From: Gemmiger gallinarum
GTDB lineage: Bacteria > Bacillota > Clostridia > Oscillospirales > Ruminococcaceae
Length of the DNA: 64,000 nt
Direction: 5' to 3'
NCBI RefSeq assembly: GCF_014982805.1
Contig: NZ_JADCKC010000003.1
Location: forward strand, 248,001 to 312,000
Shown in pieces: positions 57,870 through 64,000 of the stretch. Each line of letters starts with the position of its first letter. Position 1 is the stretch's first letter. Below the pieces are notes generated by a model that worked only from the letters and a program-made list of their open reading frames with translations, searched no databases and was not told where the DNA came from. The position numbers and the translations under genes were made by a program.

Positions 57870-57990
57870 AACCGTTGGACTCTTGGAGCTCACGCTCAGC
57901 TTAGAGGATGCGCAAGCATTCCAAAAAGCGCATAACAGCGTGATAAAGCCAAGCCGATGGCGTGATATCGACTTGGAGATCTACCTGTAA
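57870..57990 (+). pseudogene. 3' fragment of an unknown gene, directly after ppdK
   Basis: One frame is open from within ppdK to TAA at 57988-57990. The non-ppdK part codes about 38 residues including LSLEDAQAFQKAHNSVIKPS and ending RWRDIDLEIYL. The mixture of charged and aromatic residues looks like a real protein tail rather than chance sequence. No start codon or ribosome-binding site of its own is present. With a terminator and parB fragment next to it, I read it as the 3' end of a mobile-element gene whose 5' part was lost. Confidence 0.5.
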
Positions 57991-57998
57991 TACGCCAA

Positions 57999-58036
57999 TC
58001 CCCCTGCTACTGATTTCAGTTGCAGGGGGATTTTTT
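57999..58036 (+). terminator. Terminator after the gene fragment (now serving ppdK)
   Basis: TCCCCCTGC (57999 onward) pairs with GCAGGGGGA ending at 58030, followed by six T residues. Confidence 0.9.
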
Positions 58037-58073
58037 ATGCCTACTTTTTGTTCAAAAGGCGATTTTGGGCCCG

Positions 58074-58121
58074 GAAAATCTGGATTTTCTGAAAATGTAC
58101 CCGGTTTTTCGTATACATTTT
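58074..58121. promoter_or_regulatory. Two inverted repeats before the parB fragment
   Basis: GAAAATC-TG-GATTTTC (58074-58089) and AAAATGTA (58092-58099)/TACATTTT (58114-58121). The sizes and AT-rich content fit operator or partition-type binding sites, but no family consensus was recognised. Confidence 0.35.
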
Positions 58122-58178
58122 TGGGCACAAAACGCCTCTTGCAAGCCTTATTTTTACCAAGAAAGGAAGCGTATTGTC

Positions 58179-58529
58179 ATGGTAGAAAACCAAGTCCAAA
58201 ACCCACCGGCTGAAAAAGTAATCGCTCTTTCAGCCAGTCTGCTGGAACCCTTTCAGGGACATCCCTTCCGGGTGGCCAGCGGTGAGGAAATGGAACAACT
58301 GAAGGAAAGCATCCGGAAGTACGGTGTTCTCTCACCGCTGCTGGTCCGCCCCCGTGGGGATGGCCGCTACGAGATTGTCAGCGGACACCGCCGCAAGGCC
58401 GCCTGCGAGGCTCTGGGCATCACCGAACTGCCGGTGCTGGTCCGGGATAAAAAGCCGTTTCGTTCCATGATACTGCGGTCAAGATCGGTCAGCCTTGTCA
58501 TGTCCAGCGTTTTAATGGCTTGCAGATAG
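58179..58529 (+). pseudogene. Truncated ParB-like partition protein
   Basis: The start (ATG 58179, after AAAGGA) and the first ~90 residues are normal for a ParB N-terminal domain: SASLLEPFQGHPF, EEMEQLKESIRKYGVLSPLLVRP and YEIVSGHRRKAACEALG, followed by LPVLVRD. After VRD (about 58449), where ParB should continue with a DANLQRE-type block and helix-turn-helix, the sequence becomes unrelated (KKPFRSMILRSR...) and is in fact antisense of the convergent gene. The C-terminal DNA-binding and dimer domains are missing. It is probably non-functional. Confidence 0.75.
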
Positions 58530-59185
58530 TAATCCGATGCGGCGTTGGTGCAATAGTGAGCCAACAAGGTGGCCATAGCCGGATAATCCGTTAAAGCATG
58601 CTTCACATCGTCATACAGCTGAGCCACCTGACAATAAGCTGTTTGTTCCGGAGCGGCCAATCCCTGAGCAATCGTTCGGGGAGTGCGGTTTGATGTCCCT
58701 TCTGTTGCTGCAGGAGGCTCCTGCGCAGAGGGTTTCTTGATCGGACGGGTAAACAGATTCAGCGGAAACCATTTCTTGAACGACGGCTCGTGGGATTCCT
58801 TCTCCGGCTGCGGCGGTTGATAATGTCGCCAATCTATCTGCGTGAGAAGGTCTGTGCGGATGGTCATTTCGTAGTCCTTGTATTGTTCCAGAAGGCTCTG
58901 GGCTTTCTCGTAGAAAGCCTTCCAGGGAATGTCCAGCACAGCAAAGACCAGATCTCCCAAATCGTAGGATTCTTCCAGCCATACTCGGGGCTGGTTTTGC
59001 TCCACATACTCCGGGATTTGCAGCTGGTCTTTGATTTTCTCCATACGCGCAATTACGGAAGATCGTCTGGCATCTTCCGGTGTGGTTTGCCGGTTTACGG
59101 CTGCCTGCCGCTGCCTTTTGTTGGGCATCTGGAACGGAATGAAAAGATTCGCTTTCTCAAAGCGAAAGATAAAATTGGTCGGCAT
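58367..59185 (-). CDS. Unknown protein, 3' end replaced by antisense parB
   Basis: A 272-residue frame starts at ATG 59185, with GAGG 8 bases upstream. Features: FIFRFEKANLFIPFQMPNKR at the N-terminus, a charged helical middle (EKIKDQLQIPEYVEQNQPRVW), a Pro/Lys linker near 150-195, and a helical end (VAQLYDDVKHALTDYPAMAT; LDRSIMERNGF). The last ~27 residues, after about GFL, are encoded by antisense parB sequence, so the natural C-terminus is lost. GC content is visibly lower than in the ppdK side. I do not recognise the family; a mobile-element accessory or replication-associated protein is possible. Confidence 0.55.
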   Translation of the reverse strand: MPTNFIFRFEKANLFIPFQMPNKRQRQAAVNRQTTPEDARRSSVIARMEKIKDQLQIPEYVEQNQPRVWLEESYDLGDLVFAVLDIPWKAFYEKAQSLLEQYKDYEMTIRTDLLTQIDWRHYQPPQPEKESHEPSFKKWFPLNLFTRPIKKPSAQEPPAATEGTSNRTPRTIAQGLAAPEQTAYCQVAQLYDDVKHALTDYPAMATLLAHYCTNAASDYYLQAIKTLDMTRLTDLDRSIMERNGFLSRTSTGSSVMPRASQAALRRCPLTIS

Positions 59186-59234
59186 GAAAAAGTCCTCGAT
59201 AATTGTCGTAATTTGGCGATAAAATGTCGTAAAA

Positions 59235-59272
59235 ATGCGAAAAAGGCGTATATCTTTACGCCTTTTTCGCAT
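59235..59272. repeat. 16-base perfect inverted repeat
   Basis: ATGCGAAAAAGGCGTA (59235-59250), loop TATCTT, TACGCCTTTTTCGCAT (59257-59272). It lies 50 bases before the start of the unknown minus gene; two copies of TGTCGTAA (near 59206 and 59224) lie between. It could be an element end, an operator, or a terminator. Confidence 0.6.
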
Positions 59273-59341
59273 CGTAACACGCGGCAGAAACCACGTCAAG
59301 ATTCGAGGATTCCTGACGATTGTCCCCATGCCTATCTTTCA

Positions 59342-59393
59342 GAAAAAATTTACAAAAACATTCCCCGGAGAGTAAAATACACTCTCCGGGGAA
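59342..59393 (-). terminator. Terminator after the DUF1848 gene
   Basis: TTCCCCGGAGAGT (complement of 59381-59393) pairs with ACTCTCCGGGGAA (complement of 59361-59373), followed by TGTTTTTGTAAATTTTT. Confidence 0.9.
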
Positions 59394-59413
59394 GTCTTTT
59401 AGTTACCCAGAAA

Positions 59414-60349
59414 TCAATAAAACCGCAACTGTTCCTCCTTGCAGGACTTTGCCGCTCGTTCTTTCACCACATCCTTCGGCAAAATCTGCCCGCAGAGCAA
59501 TGGCGAGTTCGGATCGTGCGCTTCCGTATTGCGCGCAACAGTTTTCAAGCTGTGCATCGCATAACAATACCTGCAACCGTGACGGCAGGTGTCATACATA
59601 CCAATGTCGATGCTGGCCATGCAGCCGCATTCCGGGCGCTGGTTTTTGTCTTTCTCCAATGTAAGACGGCACTCGGCAATCTGTTCCAGCAAGTTTCGGT
59701 CAATGCAGTGGCCGTGGACAATGCCGTATGGTGATAAGTCTATTTGTTCTGCACAGGTTTCCAGCACAAGGTGATGTTTGCCTGCAATATCGGCCAACCG
59801 TTGGGCCAGTTCCACGATTTCCTTTTCCGTTAGCGGAGCAAAGCCTAAACCTTGCATGTTGGTCTGGGTGCTGCGGTAGAGGTCCACAAAGCTGATGATG
59901 CACTTACGGGTATAGCCCTCCAGCCGTCGGGCCAACTGGCTGAAAAAGGTAATGTGGTAGTCCATTGTATAGCGGTCGGTGAACAAAATAGGGTCATACC
60001 GCCAGATCACCCGTTCGGGGCCGATCCTGTGGGAAAGTTTCTGAAAGGCAGGCAGGATCACGTCGTTTTTGCTGGGCACACCCGGTTCCACATCGGTTCC
60101 GTAAGGGGTCAGGGTGAACTGGAAGTAGAAGGGATATTCCCGCAGTTCCGCCAGTCGGGGCATCAGCGGCAGCGGATTTTTGGTCCAGAAAACGATGCCG
60201 TCCACCACATCCGGCGACAAGGAAATGCGGCTGACACGATGGAAGTTCATGGGGTTGCGGACGCAGACATAGCCCTCCCGGATACGGTTGTAAAACCAAT
60301 CGGGATAATAGGCGGGAATATCAGTCCGCCTGCTGGCGCTGATGATCAA
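59414..60349 (-). CDS. DUF1848 protein (Fe-S/radical-SAM-like)
   Basis: The 311-residue protein begins IISASRRTDIPAYYPDWF, the usual DUF1848 N-terminus. The C-terminal Cys cluster CGCMASIDIGMYDTCRHGC with a YCYA tail is the family iron-sulfur signature. Activity unknown. Start choice: TTG at 60349 lies exactly 8 bases after GGGAGG and yields the standard Met-Ile-Ile-Ser start; the GTG at 60358 overlaps the ribosome-binding site. It follows DUF3795 at 37 bases on the same strand. Confidence 0.88.
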   Translation of the reverse strand: MIISASRRTDIPAYYPDWFYNRIREGYVCVRNPMNFHRVSRISLSPDVVDGIVFWTKNPLPLMPRLAELREYPFYFQFTLTPYGTDVEPGVPSKNDVILPAFQKLSHRIGPERVIWRYDPILFTDRYTMDYHITFFSQLARRLEGYTRKCIISFVDLYRSTQTNMQGLGFAPLTEKEIVELAQRLADIAGKHHLVLETCAEQIDLSPYGIVHGHCIDRNLLEQIAECRLTLEKDKNQRPECGCMASIDIGMYDTCRHGCRYCYAMHSLKTVARNTEAHDPNSPLLCGQILPKDVVKERAAKSCKEEQLRFY

Positions 60350-60386
60350 AGGGTTCACCTCCCGGTTGTGCAGCGGTACAAGCCAC

Positions 60387-60926
60387 TCACTTTTTCTTGT
60401 TTAGTTTCAGACAGACACCGTGGCCATCAGCTGCCCCTTGCAGCAGCTTCACGGCGGCCGCGGCCCTCTCTTTGACGGAACATTCCGGCTGTTCCTCCAG
60501 CTTGGCCACAACGTTTTTCAGATCTTCCAACGGCAACAGGTACACCGCCGCGCAGTAGAAGGTTTTGCGGCGGCCATCGTTATAGTCGGCCAGCAACTTA
60601 TCCAGAATTACCCGCTTGGCCCGCAGTTCGTCTATGTAGGCATCCAGCCCCAATTCCCGGGCGCAGTTCAGGTCGGCGGCACGGCGGCTGTGAGGCACAA
60701 AGGAATCAGCCGCATCAAACTCGTCATACCGGGCACAGGGGTAAGTGGGACACTGACTGCAAAAGGCATACCCGCCCTTGTCCGTTGAACACCGGGCAAT
60801 AGTGCAACTCTGGTTGCCCGGTCCACCGCCGCAACCAGGACAGTAACCGCCTACCTGCATGGGGCAGAGCAGACAGTTCAGACCGCACAGGCTGAACTCG
60901 GTATGTTCCCGTGTGAAGCCTTTCAT
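60387..60926 (-). CDS. DUF3795 cysteine-rich protein
   Basis: The 179-residue protein has a Cys-rich N-terminal third (SLCGLNCLLCPMQVGGYCPGC, then C...C pairs in IARCSTDKGGYAFCSQCPTYPC) suited to zinc or Fe-S binding, and a helical C-terminal part (KRVILDKLLADYNDGRRK). This is the DUF3795 pattern, uncharacterised. AAGGAA lies 8 bases before the start. It sits 15 bases after the GIY-YIG gene; both are in one minus-strand run. Confidence 0.85.
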   Translation of the reverse strand: MKGFTREHTEFSLCGLNCLLCPMQVGGYCPGCGGGPGNQSCTIARCSTDKGGYAFCSQCPTYPCARYDEFDAADSFVPHSRRAADLNCARELGLDAYIDELRAKRVILDKLLADYNDGRRKTFYCAAVYLLPLEDLKNVVAKLEEQPECSVKERAAAAVKLLQGAADGHGVCLKLNKKK

Positions 60927-60941
60927 AAGCGTAATTCCTTA

Positions 60942-61787
60942 TTAGTTGTCATTTAGTCCATACTCTTTTGTCAGCAACTTACGTTTATACAGTTTTTCTG
61001 CGTCCAGGACTTCTTTTTCGGATGCAGACTTGGGCAATACCTGTAAAATGGAAAATTGGAATTGATGGTACCGAGTCGGATATTCATCCAGCAGTTTTAT
61101 TAACTCCTTGTTGCCACCGTGCTGTGTGTGTACATATTGGGACCAGCGCCCCCACAAACCATCGGTTCCATATGCGGAACCGACATACTGCATACCGCTC
61201 TCGCGATCTACAATAAGATAAACTGCATAAATCGAGGATAAGGCGGCACGCCATGTCTCATAGGCGACGGGATCATCTATTACGCTTTTTAGCTTTCCGT
61301 AAGACAATACCAGAGACTCATAGCCCGGAAATTCCTGCTTTTCATTGGGGAGGATATAACTGACCGGTTTTTCGTTGGAGCCTTTCTGTTTCCATTGCCT
61401 TGTAGAATTGCCCCAATCAATGACAAGACGGTTTTCGTATTCTTCCAAAAGGTCAATGTGTTCCAAATCAAAAAAGGCACGGTTGCCTTGAAAGTGTTCT
61501 GGGTTTGGAAATCCATCTGGCATTACATCCAGCGTGTCTGGAACTGAACCGCACACCTTATAACACCCAAACAGTCTTGCCAGTGTTCCTCTTTCGCTGA
61601 TAAACACACACCAGTAATCATATCCACGGCCAAAATCTTTGTCCTGCTGGCGGGTATAATCCAAAACCATCCCTTTTTCATAACACTCTCTAAAATCTTG
61701 GAGAGAGAAAGAATGGCGAAGCAGATACACACTGGAAGGCTCCAACCCAACCTTTTTTAGAATGTCAGAAAGATATAATATTGCCAT
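60942..61787 (-). CDS. GIY-YIG nuclease-family protein
   Basis: The 281-residue protein has an N-terminal ~175-residue region of unknown type (with GYDYWCVFISERGTLARLFGCYKV) and a C-terminal GIY-YIG domain: YAVYLIVDRESGMQYVGSAYG near 193-213, a Trp-Gly-Arg (GLWGRW) that supplies the Arg, and a Glu in the final helix. Such proteins act in DNA cleavage, repair or defence; the role here is unknown. The start at 61787 follows GGGAGGT by 7 bases. GC is lower than surrounding genes, which suggests transfer. Confidence 0.82.
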   Translation of the reverse strand: MAILYLSDILKKVGLEPSSVYLLRHSFSLQDFRECYEKGMVLDYTRQQDKDFGRGYDYWCVFISERGTLARLFGCYKVCGSVPDTLDVMPDGFPNPEHFQGNRAFFDLEHIDLLEEYENRLVIDWGNSTRQWKQKGSNEKPVSYILPNEKQEFPGYESLVLSYGKLKSVIDDPVAYETWRAALSSIYAVYLIVDRESGMQYVGSAYGTDGLWGRWSQYVHTQHGGNKELIKLLDEYPTRYHQFQFSILQVLPKSASEKEVLDAEKLYKRKLLTKEYGLNDN

Positions 61788-61803
61788 GTGAATACCTCCC
61801 ATA

Positions 61804-62454
61804 TCAATCTGTTGGCAAAGCTTTTTCCTTTCGAACCGGGTGGCGCACCACGGTTTTCAGGCTTTCCGGTTTGCAGCGGCGCACATCGCTCAGGTAGATC
61901 TCGTGGTGGAATCGGTTTTCACCAAAGTCCGCCGTGTAACCGTGCGCTTTGGCATATTCCGCCATAGCAGCTACCGTGGCAGGCTCGGCATCGTAGGGGC
62001 CGATGTGCATACACTGAACGCACGGACCTTCCTCCCAGGTGAAGAACTCCACCGGGGAGCAGTCCAGTTTCTTTTTGCGGGAGGCTTCCTGCACGGCCCA
62101 GTCAAACTCCGCCTTGGTGACGAAGTCCGGCAGACGGATCAGAGAAATCCAGCAAAAGTCCTCTTTGTGAGTGTAGTCCACACCATGGACACCTTCCTGC
62201 CACCACAGGCCCTCCAACGGCGGCACCACATAGTCGAAGTAACCATCCATCTTGTGGCTGCCCATCTTGCTCATTTTTATGGTGTAGGCTACCGCATACA
62301 AAAGGCCGATAGCCTGTTTGTAGGCCCCGCTTTCCTCGTTGGGATCGCCATGCCCGCGCACCGCCAGAAAGTTCATGGCAGGTACCGTAACGATACCCGG
62401 TGTTTTGGGCGGCAGATAGAATTCCTTGTATTCTTTCTTGTAGTCAAAAGCCAT
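61804..62454 (-). CDS. GyrI-like small-molecule-binding domain protein
   Basis: The 216-residue stand-alone GyrI-like domain starts AFDYKKEYKEFYLPPKTPGI with the VPAMNFLAVRGHGDPNE block typical of this clostridial subgroup; later VEFFTWEEGPCVQCMHIGPYD and HHEIYLSDVRRC. Relatives bind hydrophobic drugs or hydrolyse cyclopropyl toxins; ligand unknown. ATG 62454 is 8 bases from GGAGG; ATG 62460 overlaps the upstream stop but is too close to it. Coupled to the TfoX-like gene. Confidence 0.88.
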   Translation of the reverse strand: MAFDYKKEYKEFYLPPKTPGIVTVPAMNFLAVRGHGDPNEESGAYKQAIGLLYAVAYTIKMSKMGSHKMDGYFDYVVPPLEGLWWQEGVHGVDYTHKEDFCWISLIRLPDFVTKAEFDWAVQEASRKKKLDCSPVEFFTWEEGPCVQCMHIGPYDAEPATVAAMAEYAKAHGYTADFGENRFHHEIYLSDVRRCKPESLKTVVRHPVRKEKALPTD

Positions 62455-62456
62455 CT

Positions 62457-62780
62457 TCATTTCCTCCGCTTTTGGGATGCCGCTTTGCGCAGCGCTTCAC
62501 AGGTGATGCGGGTCAATTCCACCGCCATGGTGGGGTCGTCCACGTCCTCTATCACAAAGGAATCGCTGGCACCTTCATGAGATGGGGCCTTCGGCAGGTC
62601 GGGAAAGGCTGCTTCCCCTTGAGGCGTGATTTTGATAAACAACTGGTCATCGCAGATGACGCCGAAGAAGGTACCGTCGCAGGACAGGCCGTATTCTCCG
62701 AACATTTTGCGGGCACGGACGCTTCCGGCCCCTCGGAGCTGTTCCACCACATACTCCACATAATCAGAATGAGATGCCAT
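62457..62780 (-). CDS. TfoX N-terminal domain protein
   Basis: The 107-residue protein matches the TfoX N-terminal domain (VRARKMFGEYGLSCDGTFFGVICDDQLFIKIT), without the C-terminal domain of the Haemophilus competence regulator. In Firmicutes such short forms often sit near WYL regulators and GyrI-like genes; function unknown. The stop overlaps the next gene region. It lies 2 bases from the WYL regulator gene. Confidence 0.88.
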   Translation of the reverse strand: MASHSDYVEYVVEQLRGAGSVRARKMFGEYGLSCDGTFFGVICDDQLFIKITPQGEAAFPDLPKAPSHEGASDSFVIEDVDDPTMAVELTRITCEALRKAASQKRRK

Positions 62781-62782
62781 AG

Positions 62783-63694
62783 CTACCTCCGTTTCTCGTA
62801 GCGCTGGGCCAGCCGCCTGACAAGAGCCCCCAGCCGTTCCCGCAACTCGGCAGGCTCCAGCAGCTCAGCACCGTCACCAAAAGTGAGAATCCAGCTGATT
62901 ACACTATCCGCGTCCGGGAAACCTCGACGGAAAAGCAAGGAGCCGTCCGGCTGTACGGTAAAACTGTCTGCACCGTATTCTTCCACCAGCCGCCAACGGC
63001 AGGCTGGGTCAAAGTGCGCGCACACCTGATATTGTGTGAGACAAATCCGCTCCGGGTCCAGATCCGGCAAAGGGGCAGGGCGTGGTGTAAAAGGATCTCC
63101 GGTAGAAAGGGTTGTCATGCGGTTGAGCTTGAACAGGCGGAAGTCCTGCCGGGTTTGACACCAGCCCCATAGATACCATGTGGACCAATGAAAGACCAGA
63201 TAATAGGGCTCTACGCTGCGCACCGATGTGCCCTTGGGCGCGTCGTAAGTGAAATGTACAAGGCGGTGCTGCTCCATGGCATTCTGTATGGCCTCGATTT
63301 TAGGGGCAAGGCTGCTTTTGTACCACGAGGACAAATCAATGAGCATGTGGGTGCCGCCGGATATCAGGGGGCTGTTTCCAGCGGACAGCTTTTCCATGAG
63401 CTGAGCATAGCGCCGGGTGCCGCTGACGCTGTCCAGACTGCGCAGCCCCGCCAGAATGGCCTGCATCTCCGGGGCGGTGAGCACCGTGCGGTCTACCCGG
63501 TATCCCTCCATGATGGAGATCCCGCCGCCAGCCCCCTGTGCGGTGGTGATGGGGATGCCTGCCCGGCAGAGGGCTTCAATATCCCGTTGTATGGTACGGC
63601 GGGACACTTCGAACTGCTCCGCCAGTTCCGGCGCGGTGACCTGTTCCCGCTGAAGAAGGATGGACAAAATGCCGATCAGCCGATCCATTTTCAT
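62783..63694 (-). CDS. YafY-type transcriptional regulator (HTH-11 plus WYL domain)
   Basis: The 303-residue regulator has an N-terminal winged helix (ILLQREQVTAPELAEQFEVSRRTIQRDIEAL near 11-41), a middle region and a WYL domain (about 135-225; VHFTYDAPKG, YLVFHWSTWYLWGWCQTR). WYL regulators respond to small ligands or single-stranded DNA. It is first in the minus-strand run with TfoX, GyrI-like and probably GIY-YIG and DUF3795 genes, so it may control them. The start is ATG 63694, with a GGGCGGTG region upstream. Confidence 0.9.
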   Translation of the reverse strand: MKMDRLIGILSILLQREQVTAPELAEQFEVSRRTIQRDIEALCRAGIPITTAQGAGGGISIMEGYRVDRTVLTAPEMQAILAGLRSLDSVSGTRRYAQLMEKLSAGNSPLISGGTHMLIDLSSWYKSSLAPKIEAIQNAMEQHRLVHFTYDAPKGTSVRSVEPYYLVFHWSTWYLWGWCQTRQDFRLFKLNRMTTLSTGDPFTPRPAPLPDLDPERICLTQYQVCAHFDPACRWRLVEEYGADSFTVQPDGSLLFRRGFPDADSVISWILTFGDGAELLEPAELRERLGALVRRLAQRYEKRR

Positions 63695-63725
63695 GGTAAT
63701 CACCGCCCTTTGTTCTTTTGCCTGT

Positions 63726-63731
63726 ATTATA
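63726..63731 (-). promoter_or_regulatory. Extended -10 of the WYL regulator operon
   Basis: TGGTATAAT (TATAAT complement of 63726-63731), 31 bases before the start. Confidence 0.6.
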
Positions 63732-63795
63732 CCATAGCAACCGGACAACTGTCTGTCATGTTTGGATTTGGGAGAATGTTTTTTCTGCGGGAATG

Positions 63796-63824
63796 TTGCA
63801 ATCCCGCTCCCCATACGCTATGAT
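63796..63824 (+). promoter_or_regulatory. Promoter of the right-edge gene
   Basis: TTGCAA (63796-63801), 17 bases, TATGAT (63819-63824). Confidence 0.75.
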
Positions 63825-63920
63825 GGTGCTGTCATCGGAGGACAGTACACCGTAGTGTGGGGGATCGTAAGCGGAAGCTTGCAGGCCGCCTGTCGGATAA
63901 GATGTCGAGTGAGCTCGGTT

Positions 63921-63937
63921 ATTACAGTTGCTGTAGT
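63921..63937 (+). promoter_or_regulatory. Operator-like palindrome
   Basis: ATTACAG-TTG-CTGTAGT, one mismatch from perfect, lies between the promoter and the start of the right-edge gene. Confidence 0.4.
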
Positions 63938-63967
63938 GATCGGGCGTTTTTCTTTAGGAGGGCAACT

Positions 63968-64000
63968 ATGCAACATACATCCGTCAATCTGATCCCCTTG
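63968..64000 (+). CDS. Start of an unidentified gene, cut by the window edge
   Basis: ATG 63968 follows AGGAGG (63957-63962) by 5 bases. Only eleven residues, MQHTSVNLIPL, are visible. A V-N-L-I-P-L start recalls ParB-like proteins, but this is a guess. Confidence 0.55.
   Translation, partial: MQHTSVNLIPL

Overview
The window looks like chromosomal DNA of a high-GC member of the Clostridia, of the Oscillospiraceae/Ruminococcaceae type (Faecalibacterium, Subdoligranulum or Gemmiger-like). The reasons are: strong GGAGG ribosome-binding sites; a HrcA/CIRCE heat-shock operon; a T-box and a TPP riboswitch; SigK, SpoVT and SpoIID-like sporulation-type proteins; an A-type flavodiiron protein and pyruvate phosphate dikinase, which suggest an anaerobe; and large GC-rich envelope proteins with Thr-Pro linkers. 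The genus is an inference from gene content and style. I could run no database search.

Layout. 1-4.9 kb: end of an ANTAR regulator, pyrG, a PAP2-like membrane phosphatase and the flavodiiron protein. 5-9.9 kb (minus): an XpaC-like and an SGNH-hydrolase envelope pair, a DUF368/PopT-type lipid carrier transporter and sigK. 10-13.4 kb (minus): a three-gene ABC importer (binding lipoprotein, permease, ATPase) behind a T-box leader with a UGG specifier candidate, so probably a tryptophan importer. 13.4-17.5 kb: a divergent PtsI homologue, a patatin-like lipase and a sugar nucleotidyltransferase. 17.6-22.8 kb (minus): hrcA-grpE-dnaK-dnaJ with a perfect CIRCE. 23.2-27.2 kb: spoVT, a NUDIX hydrolase, an unknown polytopic protein and an FtsW/SpoVE protein. 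27.3-34.7 kb (minus): iscS-like, thiI, cinA and a 1,197-residue fusion of a degenerate CinA-type domain with a SpoIID/LytB domain. 34.9-39.2 kb: a ferredoxin-like aldo/keto reductase and proC-proB-proA. 39.3-49.4 kb: envelope and transport genes (GH25 muramidase, DUF3810, a branching-enzyme homologue, TPP riboswitch-thiT, a surface protein with only a 5'-nucleotidase C-terminal domain, and a lipoprotein). 49.5-54.8 kb (minus): GlmU-like acyltransferase, yccF, pth and mfd. 55.2-57.9 kb: ppdK.

From 57.87 kb the character changes. Directly after the ppdK stop codon lie a gene tail with its terminator, a truncated parB and a convergent unknown gene. The parB and the unknown gene both appear to lose their 3' ends at one junction near 58.45 kb. 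This looks like the scar of an integrated mobile element. A set of small minus-strand genes follows (DUF1848, DUF3795, GIY-YIG, GyrI-like, TfoX-like and a WYL regulator). The right edge holds the start of a plus-strand gene with a good promoter and an operator-like palindrome.

The most unusual item is the pseudo-CinA/SpoIID fusion encoded next to a genuine cinA. Its cytoplasmic domain keeps the CinA fold signature but has lost the equivalents of the catalytic Ser and Lys, and a membrane segment links it to an extracellular SpoIID domain.
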